Part shown: positions 48,294-59,400 of the stretch, piece by piece | How positions within the stretch are numbered: the first letter of the stretch is position 1 | Layout: each line of letters begins with the position of its first letter | Assembly: GCA_040954595.2 (NCBI GenBank) | Contig: CM082589.2 | Location: 7,254,001 to 7,318,000 of the forward strand | Source of the DNA: Balanoglossus misakiensis | Lineage: Eukaryota; Hemichordata | Reading direction: 5' to 3' | DNA: 64,000 nt | Notes under the pieces: generated by a model | Databases searched by the model: none | Told to the model about the DNA's origin: nothing | The model's input: the letters and a program-made list of their open reading frames with translations, nothing else | Translations under genes and position numbers: made by a program

Positions 48294-50805
48294 ATGTCTA
48301 CAAATAATCAACAACAAGGGCAGAGTTCTGCCTCTGCAGCAGCAGCAGCAGCAACAACAGGACACTGTCTAGATATTGGAGTTACCGGATCTGATGACGG
48401 ACACACTGGAATCAGTGAACAGGTTATTATCGTGAAAGACATGGGCGTTCAAACGGACATTTCTGCCTGGGACAAGAAACCGTGCACCTGTAACTGTCAC
48501 ATTTATCTTCCTGCGCCTCACGCCAGCCCGCAGACCGAACTGGACACCGTAGACGGAATGCACGTCGACAAGCCAGTGCAGGCTTTCAGGTTGAAGAGAC
48601 ACAGCCTATCAGAGCCAGACTTAACGAAATCATTCGGCCGTGTTTCTGTCGATACAAAGCTATATGATCGCCATATCTCTGCAGATAATGCAGCACACGC
48701 ATCGGCAGAAGCAAAACCACCTATCAAACGCACACAAGAAGGCACAAGTAACGCGTTAGCTGACGTTTCTAATGGCGAGACCAGCTTTGTAGAGTCCAGC
48801 AGTCCAGATGCAGCGGATGGACCCATCACGTTCGAGGTCCCTACAGGAGACACTGGCCCATCAACAGGAAAACAGAATGCCAATGATGATGATGATGATG
48901 ATGATGATAAAAAGAGCATCTCATCGACTGAAACCGACTCGTCAAAAGCCACACCCAGTGAGCAGGTTGCAGATAAGTTATCGACATCTTCAGTGATGAT
49001 ATCTGGCAGATTCCCTGACCTGATGAAGAGTAGGAGGGTAAGCATGGACATACTGATGTCTCAAAAAGGAACCCAGAATCTCTCTGAGGAGATGATGGCC
49101 GACAAGATCGCAACTCAAGTGGGTGAGTTTTGTTTTCACTTCAAGTTTATCTTATGTGTCTCGTCCCATTACATTGAGATTGCTAGAAAACTCACTTATA
49201 CTATTGTCATTTCCATGAAGTTTTACACATAGCTCATAGTCGAGTGAAACCAAATTCATTGGTCAAAATAATTCTCATTTTGATCGATTCTTTTTCTTTA
49301 TTCTCCAACCAACACAACCTGTCTCTGATATGATCACAGAGAATCTGACAGCTACGATCTTGAAGGAAATTAGTGAAACCATACAAAGAACAGTTTCCAA
49401 GTGCAAGCTAGGTGATACCCATGTGCATGGAGATCTGCACCTTCAGGTTGGAGACAATAATAAAATGGTGGTGTGCAAGGGAGAACAAGAAGATTCTGAC
49501 AGGGAACAGAAGATGAAAGCTGATGGAGAAGTCTCCAAAGGGACTGATTTGGCGGTCGCACATGGAAGACCAGTCATCAATCACGGTGGCAGTTCTGGTT
49601 GGTCTCATTACTTATTTTTACTCTTTCAACCATATTTTCCTTTGTAGAGTTCAAACTTTAACATAGAAAACAACATATTTTGACCAAACCATGGTGATGT
49701 ATTGTATTGTATTGTATTGTATTGTATTGTATTGTATTGTATTGTATTGTATTGTATTGTATTGTATTGTAATTCTGTACTTTGTTGCCATAAATGATTC
49801 TAGCATTCTGGGCATAACATTCATGAGGTCTGACGTCACTTTGCAGGAGTCTCAAGCGAAGTTGAAGAAGAACGGAGAAATAAGACGTTGAAAGTGAGAG
49901 AAGAAATGACCAAGGCTATACAAGAAGATGATCTCTACAAGATGTCCGAGCTTCTGAAGACGTCAGGGTGCATGGATGATATTGATGGTTTTACTCCGCT
50001 TCACTTGGTCGCTCTGCATGGCCGTTATAGATTAGTGGCGCCGCTGTACGCCCTGTGCGATTATCGGACATTGTACGCGATGCAAGTTGGCCCGCAGTCC
50101 GAAGAGTACTGCGGTATGACGGCTACAGAAATGGCCAAAAGGCTAAGTGGTAAGGTCATTGCCAAAAAGCCAAGCGCTAACACGGTCGCCAAGAAGCTAC
50201 TTCATTCTGCGACGCTGAATATGATTGAAGTACATTACAAGTTCACAAAGGGCTTGAGCGAGCTGCATCTCGCGGCCCAGCGAGGGTACCTGTGCGTTGT
50301 GTTTTCGCTCTGCAGGAAGAGTAAGAATGTTGACGTGAAAGGCATGTACGGCAACACGCCCTTGTACATGGCGTGCGTCAGTGGCAAGCTGGAAGTGGCC
50401 AAGATCCTGGTGAAGTACGGCGCCGACATCAGACAGCAGAACGACTGGGGCGACACGCTGCTGCACAGGACCGCCCGCTGGGGGCAGTACCGCATCGTGG
50501 AGTACCTGCTCGGCACGGACCTCGTCGCCGACATCAACAAGAGGAACAGGCAGGGCTGGACTGCGCTGCACATGGCCGTGTTCTACGGCAGCAGATCGGT
50601 GGTCAAGCTTCTGTTGGGTCGCGGCGCCACTCCCGACACCCGCGACATGTCCGATTACAGTCCCCTGGACACGGCACTAGAGGAGGGTCACAAGGAGATC
50701 GGCCGGATGCTGAAAGAAGCAGGCGCTACGCCTACGACCCCTGACCTGGGTCACTTTGACAACCAGCCTGGATTTCCGGATAGTACACGGCAGAGAATTC
50801 CTTAG
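48294..50805 (+). CDS. Ankyrin-repeat protein with RHIM-like motif (gene A)
   Basis: Three exons: 48294-49122, 49340-49597, 49847-50805; 681 residues; both introns are phase 1. Residues 1-277 are low-complexity: a poly-Ala run (from CAG repeats), a CxCxCH cluster (KPCTCNCHI), HSLSEPDL, and an Asp run from GAT repeats. Exon 2 carries LHLQVGDNNKM (core L311-M319), which fits the RHIM core of RIPK1/RIPK3. Exon 3 begins with a helix (REEMTKAIQEDDLYKMSELL), followed by about six ankyrin repeats, residues 409-665: GFTPLHLVALHGR, GLSELHLAAQRGY, YGNTPLYMACVSGK, WGDTLLHRTARWGQ, GWTALHMAVFYGS, SPLDTALEEGHK. Gene B next door is a paralogue. No catalytic or death domain is seen. Probable role: scaffold or sensor in immune or cell-death signalling (inference). 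Poly-A candidate AATAAA at 51123. Confidence 0.86.
48887..48910. repeat. (GAT)n codon repeat in gene A
   Basis: Eight GAT codons give an Asp run. Likely to vary in length between alleles. Confidence 0.95.
49441..49467 (+). other. RHIM-like core in gene A
   Basis: Codes for LQVGDNNKM. RHIM cores in RIPK1 (IQIG), RIPK3 (VQVG), ZBP1 and TRIF follow (I/V)-Q-(I/V/L)-G-x-x-N-x-(M/L). Here the first position is Leu; the rest fits. Confidence 0.7.
49701..49770. repeat. (ATTGT)14 microsatellite
   Basis: Perfect pentanucleotide run in gene A intron 2, ending 76 bp before exon 3. Confidence 0.98.
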
Positions 50806-50857
50806 TAAAAGCACAGGGTATAATGAATCCCGTGTCCAATTTCAGTTTTTGAATTTT

Positions 50858-50909
50858 GTCCAGTGACACGTTATAATAATCATGTCCAGTGACACGTTAT
50901 AATAATCAG
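50858..50909. repeat. 26-bp tandem duplication in gene A 3' UTR
   Basis: GTCCAGTGACACGTTATAAT occurs twice in a row (units 50858-50883 and 50884-50909), differing only in the last base. Confidence 0.9.
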
Positions 50910-51122
50910 TCAGTTGCCACCTACATATGGTGGAAACTTATCAATAGTGTCCACTCTGTTGCAGTCTCTGTGCAGTTTGCATGTGCATTAGTTTACTTGT
51001 ATATATAAAGCCATCTATCTAAGTATCTTGCAGATAAAGTGTAGAAAAAGTCTCTTGACTACCTCTATAATACGATCATAATGGATTGCCGACATACGTC
51101 CAGGCATACAACATGCGAACTC

Positions 51123-51128
51123 AATAAA
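51123..51128 (+). terminator. Candidate poly-A signal of gene A
   Basis: AATAAA 318 bp past the stop codon; a second AATAAA lies at 51225. Confidence 0.45.
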
Positions 51129-52305
51129 GGGAGAATTGGTTTCAATTAAGACTTAAGTTTTATTGATGAACCGTACTTTGTATTAACTATAACGTTCACA
51201 AAAGTTTCATTATGATTTCATTTTAATAAAGCATACTTCTAACAATACGACGAAATGTGCTGGAATATTCCGACCAGTAAAAATCGAGAGAAATTAAGCA
51301 GAGGAGGCGATGACAGCGCAGACATGCACCACTGCGCACGCGTAGACTGATATCATGGAAACCCCCTCTGACCTGAAATAACCCTAGTTTCATATACGTT
51401 TACCTGGGCCCAGAGCGCTGAAGAAAAAAAAATGGCTTAATTTTCCCAAGGCTGTCAACGAAAGGAACGCACGGATCTCTTGTTAACTTTGTATGTCGCA
51501 TAAATAGACGTTTACCAGCACAGGTGAGATATATATTTCTACTGCAAAGAACGCTGTAACACATTCCTATGTTTCAGACATACACGTATGTCGTTATTGT
51601 CAGCTTACTTCCGTCATGGCTGTGGTCCTATTGGAATGCGCCTATTACTCGATCGAACCAGGGTTGAACGATAGACCCTCGACAGTTACGAACGCGACCA
51701 ACTACCGATTCTATTTTGGCATTCAAGAAAACGATCCTGCGTAGACGAACCACCATGAAATATCAATCAAAACACACCCATTTTTTCTCCGTTGACAGCG
51801 ACAGCTACGAAGTGTAACTTTGCTTTGGTGTTGTCCGCACCATAGTAACCACAGGCGTTTGATCCGATCGCTTCGCGATGGTCGCTGCAGTAACCGTATA
51901 TGTATACGGTTACTGCAGCGACCATCGCGAAGCGATCGGATCAAACGCCTGTGATAGTAACCCCAGCCTTGTGTACGTGTCCCGGTTTTGCTTTTATGGT
52001 CAACTGACCTCAGGTCTACGTGCAATTCTGTACACCGGCGTAAGGCACGTGTTAGCTTCAATCACATTGGCCGCGGTTCAATTGTTATTTACATATAATG
52101 GTTATTCGCTTTATGTGCACGTCTTTGTCCTTGTCACCTGGCCTTGCACGAAATAAATAATGCGGAAGTAACAGTAATGTGTATAACCCTATCTAGCTGA
52201 CACGACACGAACAAATACTATTTCCACGACTGTTTGAGTTTATGTAAACTTTTAATTTTGTCACAGAACACGAACGAATATTGGTGAATACATTGCCACG
52301 ACAAC
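51129..52305. other. Spacer between ankyrin genes A and B
   Basis: No exon found. Contains the palindromic element described separately (51842-51961) and, near its right end, the unassigned 5' UTR and promoter of gene B. Confidence 0.5.
51842..51961. mobile_element. 104-bp near-perfect palindromic MITE with 8-bp target duplication
   Basis: 51850-51901 and 51902-51953 are perfect reverse complements over 51 bases; only the two central bases TG do not pair. The ends are CACAGGCG...CGCCTGTG. The 8-mer ATAGTAAC is present directly on both sides (51842-51849 and 51954-51961). An 8-bp duplication is typical of hAT or P-type transposases. Absence of mismatches in the arms suggests a recent insertion or arm homogenisation. 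Confidence 0.92.
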
Positions 52306-54551
52306 ATGCGTCAATGCTCGCACTGTCTGGGAGAGTATTCGGCACAAGACAGACATGTTGTGTGTCCAAGATGCCGACAGTGCACGGAAACTTGTGCGAT
52401 ATGTGGTCAAAACTCGCCCGGGCGGTGCCATCCACCAGAAGGTCCGGGGGCCAGTCCAGCACCGATCCCCTACTACGTCCCTGGACTTGCCCCGGTACAA
52501 CCCTGGCCGCAAGGTAAGATCATTTGTAAAAAGGCGTGTCCGTTCGGACGCTATAAATTTTCGCGAAATACGCGAGAGCCAAAATAGCGTGAAAATAAAA
52601 AGTCGCGTAATTTTGTTTTGAATATAACGATGCAGTGAATGAAATAAGAGAACGTGAACATTAATACTCGCGAAACAGTAGCCTCTCTCGATATCGCGTA
52701 CATTTCAACTCGCGAAAATAAAGTGTTTTACAGTATTTTTTCAGAAGTGAAAAAGACAACGAAAGATTTTGGTGTAACCCGTGAACGTTGAACATCGTTG
52801 ACCAGGCAGTGATCATGAGGTCGACCTGATAAATGGGACAGACAAAATGGCAAATATAATACAATGCAATGTGATGATATTGTAATCGCTTTTTCTACCA
52901 GGTGCGACAAACATTTATAACATTACCGCGAATTGTGTTCAGATTGGTGACCAGGCTAAGATGGGATATCACACGACACCTTTTCCGACTTCAGACGATA
53001 GCAGACTCGAAGGGGGTAATGAGGGCGCCTGCGCGTCCACTCTCCAAAGCGACTGGTTGCCACGACAATCTGAGGAACGCGCCGGACCATCCAAAGGGGC
53101 ACGCCACCAAGACAGCGCCCCATACGGTGATGATCGAAGGGACCAAAGTCGCGGGGTCCCCCGATGTGGTTCAGGTATAGTACGTTGGCTGTATTTGCAT
53201 GGCGGGACAGGGCAAAACGCGAAACTTGGTCTTAATTAACAGAGAAGTACGGTTATACAGTTTTGATATTTTAGGAAATTGGTCTTAGCTTCAGTAGTCA
53301 AAAACAACATATATAATTTGGCGGTCAGTTCTGCATATTTGTACATGTATTAATCTTTTCCATGCAAATAAATGTTGTACATTGTTTTCCAGAAGGCGAC
53401 TCCTTTGGTGGGTTAATACAGATTGGGAATGATAATGAAATGCGCGTCGACAGTGGGGATGTTGTTTTGGACCCAGGGGAAGATAGTAGTGGATCGGACG
53501 ACAGCAATGTATCAGAAGATGAACCGAGTGGGGAATTGCCCAGCGCAAGTACTGAATGTATGTATCTATGTAAGCCTAAATAGGCCTATGTACATGTAGG
53601 TCTATGTATCTAGACTAAATGTAAGCTAGAATCTCGTCACAAGTCCATGGGGCGTGAGAATTTCAGAAAATCGTTTCCATAACAAAATATCGTTCTCTCC
53701 ATTTTGTCTCCGTAGCTGGACAAGCCACACCACAACAAAGTTTCGAACACAATGTTTTCTCGGCCATCGAAAACGACGACATTTATCAGATGGCGGAAAA
53801 CTTGAAGAAGGCAAATTATCTGGCCACGAGGGACGGTTTCACGTACTTGCACTACGTTGCTTTGCACAAAAGAAGGTTTATGGTTGCCCCTCTCTTCGCT
53901 TTGGGGAACTTCGGAAGGCTGGTGTGCGCTCGCGTCGGGTCCGAGTCGAACTATTCCGATTTCCACGGAATGACGGCTCGTGAAATAGCCAAACAGATGA
54001 AACACGATGAGGTTTTGGAGAAAATTGAACGTCACGTAGAGTTTGAAAGGGGTATGACCGAACTCCACGTAGCAGCAAGAGACGGGGACGTCGAGAGAGT
54101 GAGGGCGCTATCTCAGCGAAACGATGAGCTTATTCACGCGAGAGGCTCGTTTGGCAACACTCCCTTGTACTGCGCTTGCGTCAGCGGCAAACTGGAGGCT
54201 GCCAAAGTCTTGATCTCGCAAGTTGCCGACATGGGATGCGCCAATCAGTGGGGCGACACAATTCTCCACCGCGCCGCAAGATGGGGACAGCACGAAGTCG
54301 TCAAGTACTTGTTGGAACGCCACGTCGTCCCCAGCGGTGTGTCCAACAAGGCGGGCACTACCCCTCTGCACATGGCTGTCCTCTACGGCAGCGAAGAGGT
54401 GGTGAGATTACTTTTACGGCACGGAGCAGACCCCAAGGCTAAGAATCACCGATCACAAACACCACTTGACTACGCCAATGATACAGAAAGGTGTCCACGT
54501 TCTAGGCGTTCTGTTATTCTCCAAATATTAAAAAGTTGCCAAAATCGCTAA
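52306..54551 (+). CDS. Zinc-ribbon, RHIM-like, ankyrin-repeat protein (gene B)
   Basis: Four exons: 52306-52513, 52902-53174, 53393-53557, 53716-54551; 493 residues; all three introns are phase 1. The N terminus has ordered Cys pairs (CSHCLGEY, CPRCRQCTETCAICG) resembling a double zinc ribbon. Exon 2 holds CVQIGDQAKM (V82-M90), a RHIM-like core whose Asn is replaced by Ala. Exon 3 holds LIQIGNDNEM (I169-M177), a full RHIM core, then an acidic Ser/Asp linker. Exon 4: helix NVFSAIENDDIYQMAENLKK and about six ankyrin repeats, residues 255-480: GFTYLHYVALHKR, GMTELHVAARDGD, FGNTPLYCACVSGK, WGDTILHRAARWGQ, GTTPLHMAVLYGS, TPLDYAND. It aligns with gene A from the helix onward, so the two are tandem paralogues. 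Amyloid-type signalling is inferred from the motif only. Confidence 0.86.
52552..52735. repeat. MITE-A copy 8, left end lost (gene B intron 1)
   Basis: CGCGAAATACGCGAGAGCCA through AATAAAGTGTTTTACAGTA; the left TACTGTAAAACAC end is missing. Starts about 38 bp after the exon 1 donor. Confidence 0.93.
52937..52963 (+). other. First RHIM-like core in gene B (degenerate)
   Basis: Codes for VQIGDQAKM. The conserved Asn of the core is Ala; otherwise it fits. Confidence 0.55.
53416..53442 (+). other. Second RHIM-like core in gene B
   Basis: Codes for IQIGNDNEM, matching every position of the RHIM core pattern. Confidence 0.75.
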
Positions 54552-56418
54552 ATTGCATGGAGAGCCATTCGTGTCCCGTACAAAAAATTACCGTCCGATT
54601 TACAGTAGACACTTCCGTTTAAAGTCGGGTAAACCATGGTTTACCCGGGTAAATCAGGTTGACATAACCGTGCAATTAATGAATAACGTCCATGACACGA
54701 TAACTAACACAGGACGATTATAGCGTATGTTTCCGTCATCAATTGAATGTGCCAAAACCTCAGGCTGTAAAATTTAGAACTCCGTCCTTTAATTCGAGGC
54801 ATTTATATCCCGCCGGGATTTTATATTACATTTATGCCACGTGTATCATTACATTTATGTAAATATTCGCTTGTGCAATCAACTAAATATCTGTAGGAGG
54901 AACTTGTACTCTATGTGTTTGTATTTAAATCTCACTACTAACTGAAAACTGCAGAATGAACATGCAGTGTACAACGCCCTCAACGTGCGCCTGAAGCTTC
55001 ATTGGATCATGGAATTGGAAATGGACGTTTTGAAACGATGAAATCACTATTTCAGCAGTCAACAGTATCATCATCGACGCAAAAGTGACAGAGAGGAACT
55101 TTGATCACACGAAGATATAACACCTGGAACATCAGCATGAATAGAAATGCCGCAACCACCTGTTGATCCGGTATGACGTCACACATTCTTTCCAGCTTTG
55201 ACCAATCATTGTCTCTGACAAATCTAATTGTGGACATTGTACTTTACCTTGACTATATCAGCTAGGATACTAGAGAAACATAGCAAATACCCGTGGCGTG
55301 TCTCCTGATTTAGAGTAAAGAACGGCAAATCTACAATAATTTGAACACTCCATAAGCAGACAGTTAGAAAACGCACGTGCGTGGAATTAACGCACGCCAG
55401 CCTTGCAACGATGCGTTCGATATCACCACCGAGATCTGTCTTTTCGCCGTGTCGGAATAACCACCTGGAGATAAAGGGTACAACTTAAAGATCGATTTTC
55501 GCTTAGGTGAGATGATATGTCAATCGACGCGCTGTTACATCAATTTAGGATCGATTATAATTTGTCAGTACCGGATTTAGTAGAACGCTACACGCGACTG
55601 CAGTAAGTCGAGCCTGCTGTTCTTTGTGCCGTACAATTTCCTTTTCTTCGGCGATTTGTTCGCCCCATTGTTTTCGTGCTTCAATGCCGCGGATTTACAA
55701 CCCGCTAAATCAGCATTCGATACTTGTCATTTTCACCATCGATTTTTTCTTATTAAAGCATTTTTAATAACCATCACAGTATTATCAGGTAATTTGAATT
55801 GCCTCCTAGGTTGCCTAGCAACGCACACTCGCATCATCACGGTTATTTTTCAGCGCGGGCAGACGTCGCCGCGGCCTTTCACTTCTGACGTGACGCCGAC
55901 ACTCGGACCATTGGAGTGACATATCTGCCGCCGCGATCAAGAAAACAAATATTTCAAGGAGTCTTAGTTCAAGCAGCTTCTTCCTCGAGGAGGAGGGTAG
56001 GCCTAGATACATCCTAGATCGGGTCATTTTTTTGGTGATGTCACGTTTTTAGGCACAGCCACGCGAGAAGCAGAGAGAAACCCGTCGATTTGACGTGTCG
56101 ACAAGTGCCACTTATCGAGAATTCACAAACGCGTCGCGTAGTCGAAAGCTACAGGTACCGAGAAACAACTGTGATTGACTGTTTGAAGCCACTTAGGTCC
56201 ACTCGGTGCTGTGTGTGTCGTGACGCGGCCGGCCAGGCAACGTAGTGAGGTCAGCAGCCGTAAACAGGGATTTCTAAAGACGCTGTGGTAAAGTCGAAGT
56301 ACAGCGCCAACACACAAGCATATCCACATTGTACCTCGCAGTGTTAACAGCACGTAGTTCGTATACGTAGGCCTATACGTGAACGAACGTTAAGACGTAA
56401 CGAGACGTAATCGCAATC
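54552..56418. other. Spacer between gene B and the tetraspanin
   Basis: No supported exon. A 61-codon open frame on - (55237-55052) has one hydrophobic stretch but no family resemblance. From about 55800 the DNA is CpG-richer, as expected for the tetraspanin promoter and 5' UTR. Confidence 0.5.
55810..55822. promoter_or_regulatory. Perfect X-box (RFX-type site)
   Basis: GTTGCCTAGCAAC is a symmetric match to the RFX X-box GTNRCC-N-RGYAAC pattern. It lies 596 bp before the tetraspanin ATG. Binding is an inference. Confidence 0.5.
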
Positions 56419-59400
56419 ATGGCGGCCTGTTTTGTCAAGACGTTGTTGGTGATTATTAACTTCATTCTTTGGGTAAGTCAATTCGTGTGATTTTAGTCAC
56501 TTTGAACTTTTGAGCAACGCACAGGTATGTGGGGGTGACAGTGTTACGTTTATAGCCTACGTGGTCCGTGATAAAGCCTTAAACAGGCTTCAATAACATG
56601 TTTTAGACTGGACGTGAAATCGACATCATAATGGATGTGTATGTCATCCAGTTGGTATTCGACAACTCCACGGTCAGGGCAGCCAAAACATCAAAAACGA
56701 ATAAAAAGTAAATGAATGTTTTATCTGGGGTTGTTCTTGACCCACATTGAAAGTGGAAAAAAATCGCTCGAGTGTTTTGACTGGTGGTTTACTGCTGGTA
56801 CATTGCTCCCCCCCCACCCCTCTCCAATACGCCTGGCCATAAATACTGACAAGATCAATAACATTCACTCGTAAAAGTCCCCGAACATTGTCACATGCGA
56901 GGCCTATTAAAACACCAAATTGATCTCAGACAACTTCATTATTGAGGAAGACGTCAGAAAAATCGTTAAGAATTTGGCGATTACAGAAATACCTTTATAA
57001 AAATAAAATATATGTCATTTTAAATTATACCGTGTTGGTTCTTCAGATATAAAAAGCTATCGTGAAGGCCGACATTTTGATCAAATTATGCAGAAATAAA
57101 TCTCGATACGAAATGAGTGAAAGAGCTCAGCGATTACACTAATCCGGTTTTGATGGAAGTGGTGCGTACTGTTACTAGGTGCGTGATCAAATATTGATGA
57201 GAAAATTTGGGTTACAGTGTAATGGTGACCGCAATCACGACTTGTCAAACCCCGTAAATAGACTATTGTTGTTGAGTGAGAGAGACACGGTAGCCGAACA
57301 AACATAATTAGCCCGCGGAAAAAAACAGGAAGCAAACAATGGCAAGTTCATTTTCGTCATCCATACAGAGTCAGCTACACCGAGGGACACAAGAAACCCC
57401 GACCTTGTTCACATTGTGGATTTTCAAAGTAAACTGCTATCACCCGCAGTGGCTCACAAACACAATATGGCGGACGGATTCTGCGTAGGCAAGCTGAGAC
57501 TACAGTACATACATCACGACAAGTCCTAAAATCTTTGCACGGTCTTGAACTTGCTCAAAGAAGCGGCGTATAATTCGCTTTCAAAATCGTGAAACATAAA
57601 ATTCATCGTAAAAGTCACGTGGTATCCATTGCTCAAAATGACCAATACGTCTGTGTCTTCCATTAAACAATCAAAAATATTTTGTACAGAAAATGTTTTT
57701 GTGTTTTTGCCTGTTTGTGTGTTTTGTATGTTTGTATCAGATTTGAAACCTACTAGAGCTTTAAAAAAAACTTTTGTCGACATCTTTTCTGCGGCCAAAA
57801 TGTTCCAGTCAAAATTCAACAAAACCCAGCGACAATGGACGACTTTAAGTATTTTCATTTACGTGCAGTCAGGCCGCTGGCAACATACGACCAAAGCTCC
57901 TTTTTTCCTTTACACGCGGAGTCGAAGATTTCATTGACTGTTTCCATGAGATTTAAACCTTTCAGAAAGAGGTATTTAGTGACTTTATTATTTGCCTGGG
58001 GTTCTAAATCAACTCTGCGCAGCAAATGTACAGAAAAAAACAATGGATCCTTGTAGTCTAAGATTGTCCGTGTGGGTAACAAAACTGTTTAAATTTAAAA
58101 CTCAGATTAACAACTGAATTTCTTTTTCTGTATTCAATTTAACAAGTGAACATGGACTGAAAAAGTACCAAAAATTCTGTCGCGAGGTGATTATAGTTGA
58201 GGAAAATATTGGTCTGTTACAGACACAGTAAGGGCGCCATTGAAATCCTAAAAATGTCGAACCACATTGCAACTCCTTTGAAGCGACACAAAATCGTGAC
58301 GTCGACATCCAGCATCCGGGTATCAAAAGCCACTTCTACTTTCATTTCCTTGGTAACAAGATAAATGTTTGGGGTCAAGGATACCCCCTTCGAAGCATGA
58401 CGGCATCACGAGAACCAAAATAAACATAGTAGTCAGCGAAACGCATAAACAGAGCATTTGAAATACGCATGGTGCCATTGTTCATGTAAATTACGTTGGT
58501 GTATTTTATTAATAAGGCATATGGCCACCCCGTCGAATATATGATATGCAAATGTGGCAATCCTGACCATGCGTTGATTTGATTTGGTGACGTCACACAG
58601 GTCGACACTGCAGGGTCAAACGCACTTTGATTATCTTCATGCTATTCTTGGCCTCTGTAAAGCTTGATCGTGTGACCTTGTTGGTGTGCAAAAGCATGAT
58701 TGCTTTTGTAGTACATGAGCTTGTCAATACTAGTACGCTTTAGCTGTTAAAAAATCATGAACATCGCGCAGAACGTAAACCGGAAAACTGCGCGCACCCG
58801 TCTTTTTCGAATAGGATTTCATTGATAATTGCTAGAAAACAAACTTCTACTATTGACATTTTCCCGAAATTTCACACAAAGCTTAGTCCAGTAAATATAA
58901 ATTCATTGGTCAAATAAAATATAGCGGTCACCGCGCTCTATTTTGAGATAAATTGCGTTAAAAATTTGCCCATAGGCAAACCATTGGTGAAAAATGCTGA
59001 GTCAGCAGTTTTCTTCTCTTATCGACCAAATTCATGGCTCTGTATTTCAAAAACAAGCGTGGTGACCCCTATATTTTATTACGGATTTTCATTATACATA
59101 CAAAGGAGAATCCAAAAATCCACAATAAAAAAAAAAAGACAATACTTTCAATTTTACTGAACGTACATCCTTAATGCCGGTCACTCTTCTTGTTCTGTTT
59201 CCAGGCGATAGGCGGCGGGATGATCGGGGGCGCTGTTTATATTCTGGTGTCGGAACCCGGTTCTCTGCCGTACGTTGAGATGGAGCTCATTGCCAGCGCC
59301 AAGGTAAGTGGGTGGGTGGATTGGTGGTGGTGGTGAGGTCAAAGGTCAATCTAAACCTGAAAGGCAAAGCGCAGCCGAACCAGTTAATTTAACTGGTGTC

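Noticed and set aside
48518-49051. 177-codon open frame on - opposite gene A exon 1
   Set aside because: Antisense shadow of a long low-complexity exon; no acceptor or donor pattern and no family resemblance.
50197-50744. Open frames opposite and beside the ankyrin repeats
   Set aside because: Shadows of ankyrin codons; the + frame 49847-50805 encodes recognisable repeats.
55052-55237. 61-codon open frame on - with a hydrophobic stretch
   Set aside because: Possible small membrane peptide, but no family resemblance, no splice context and a length expected by chance.
57526-58082. Open frames in tetraspanin intron 1
   Set aside because: AT-rich composition unlike the real exons, and no homologue recognised.
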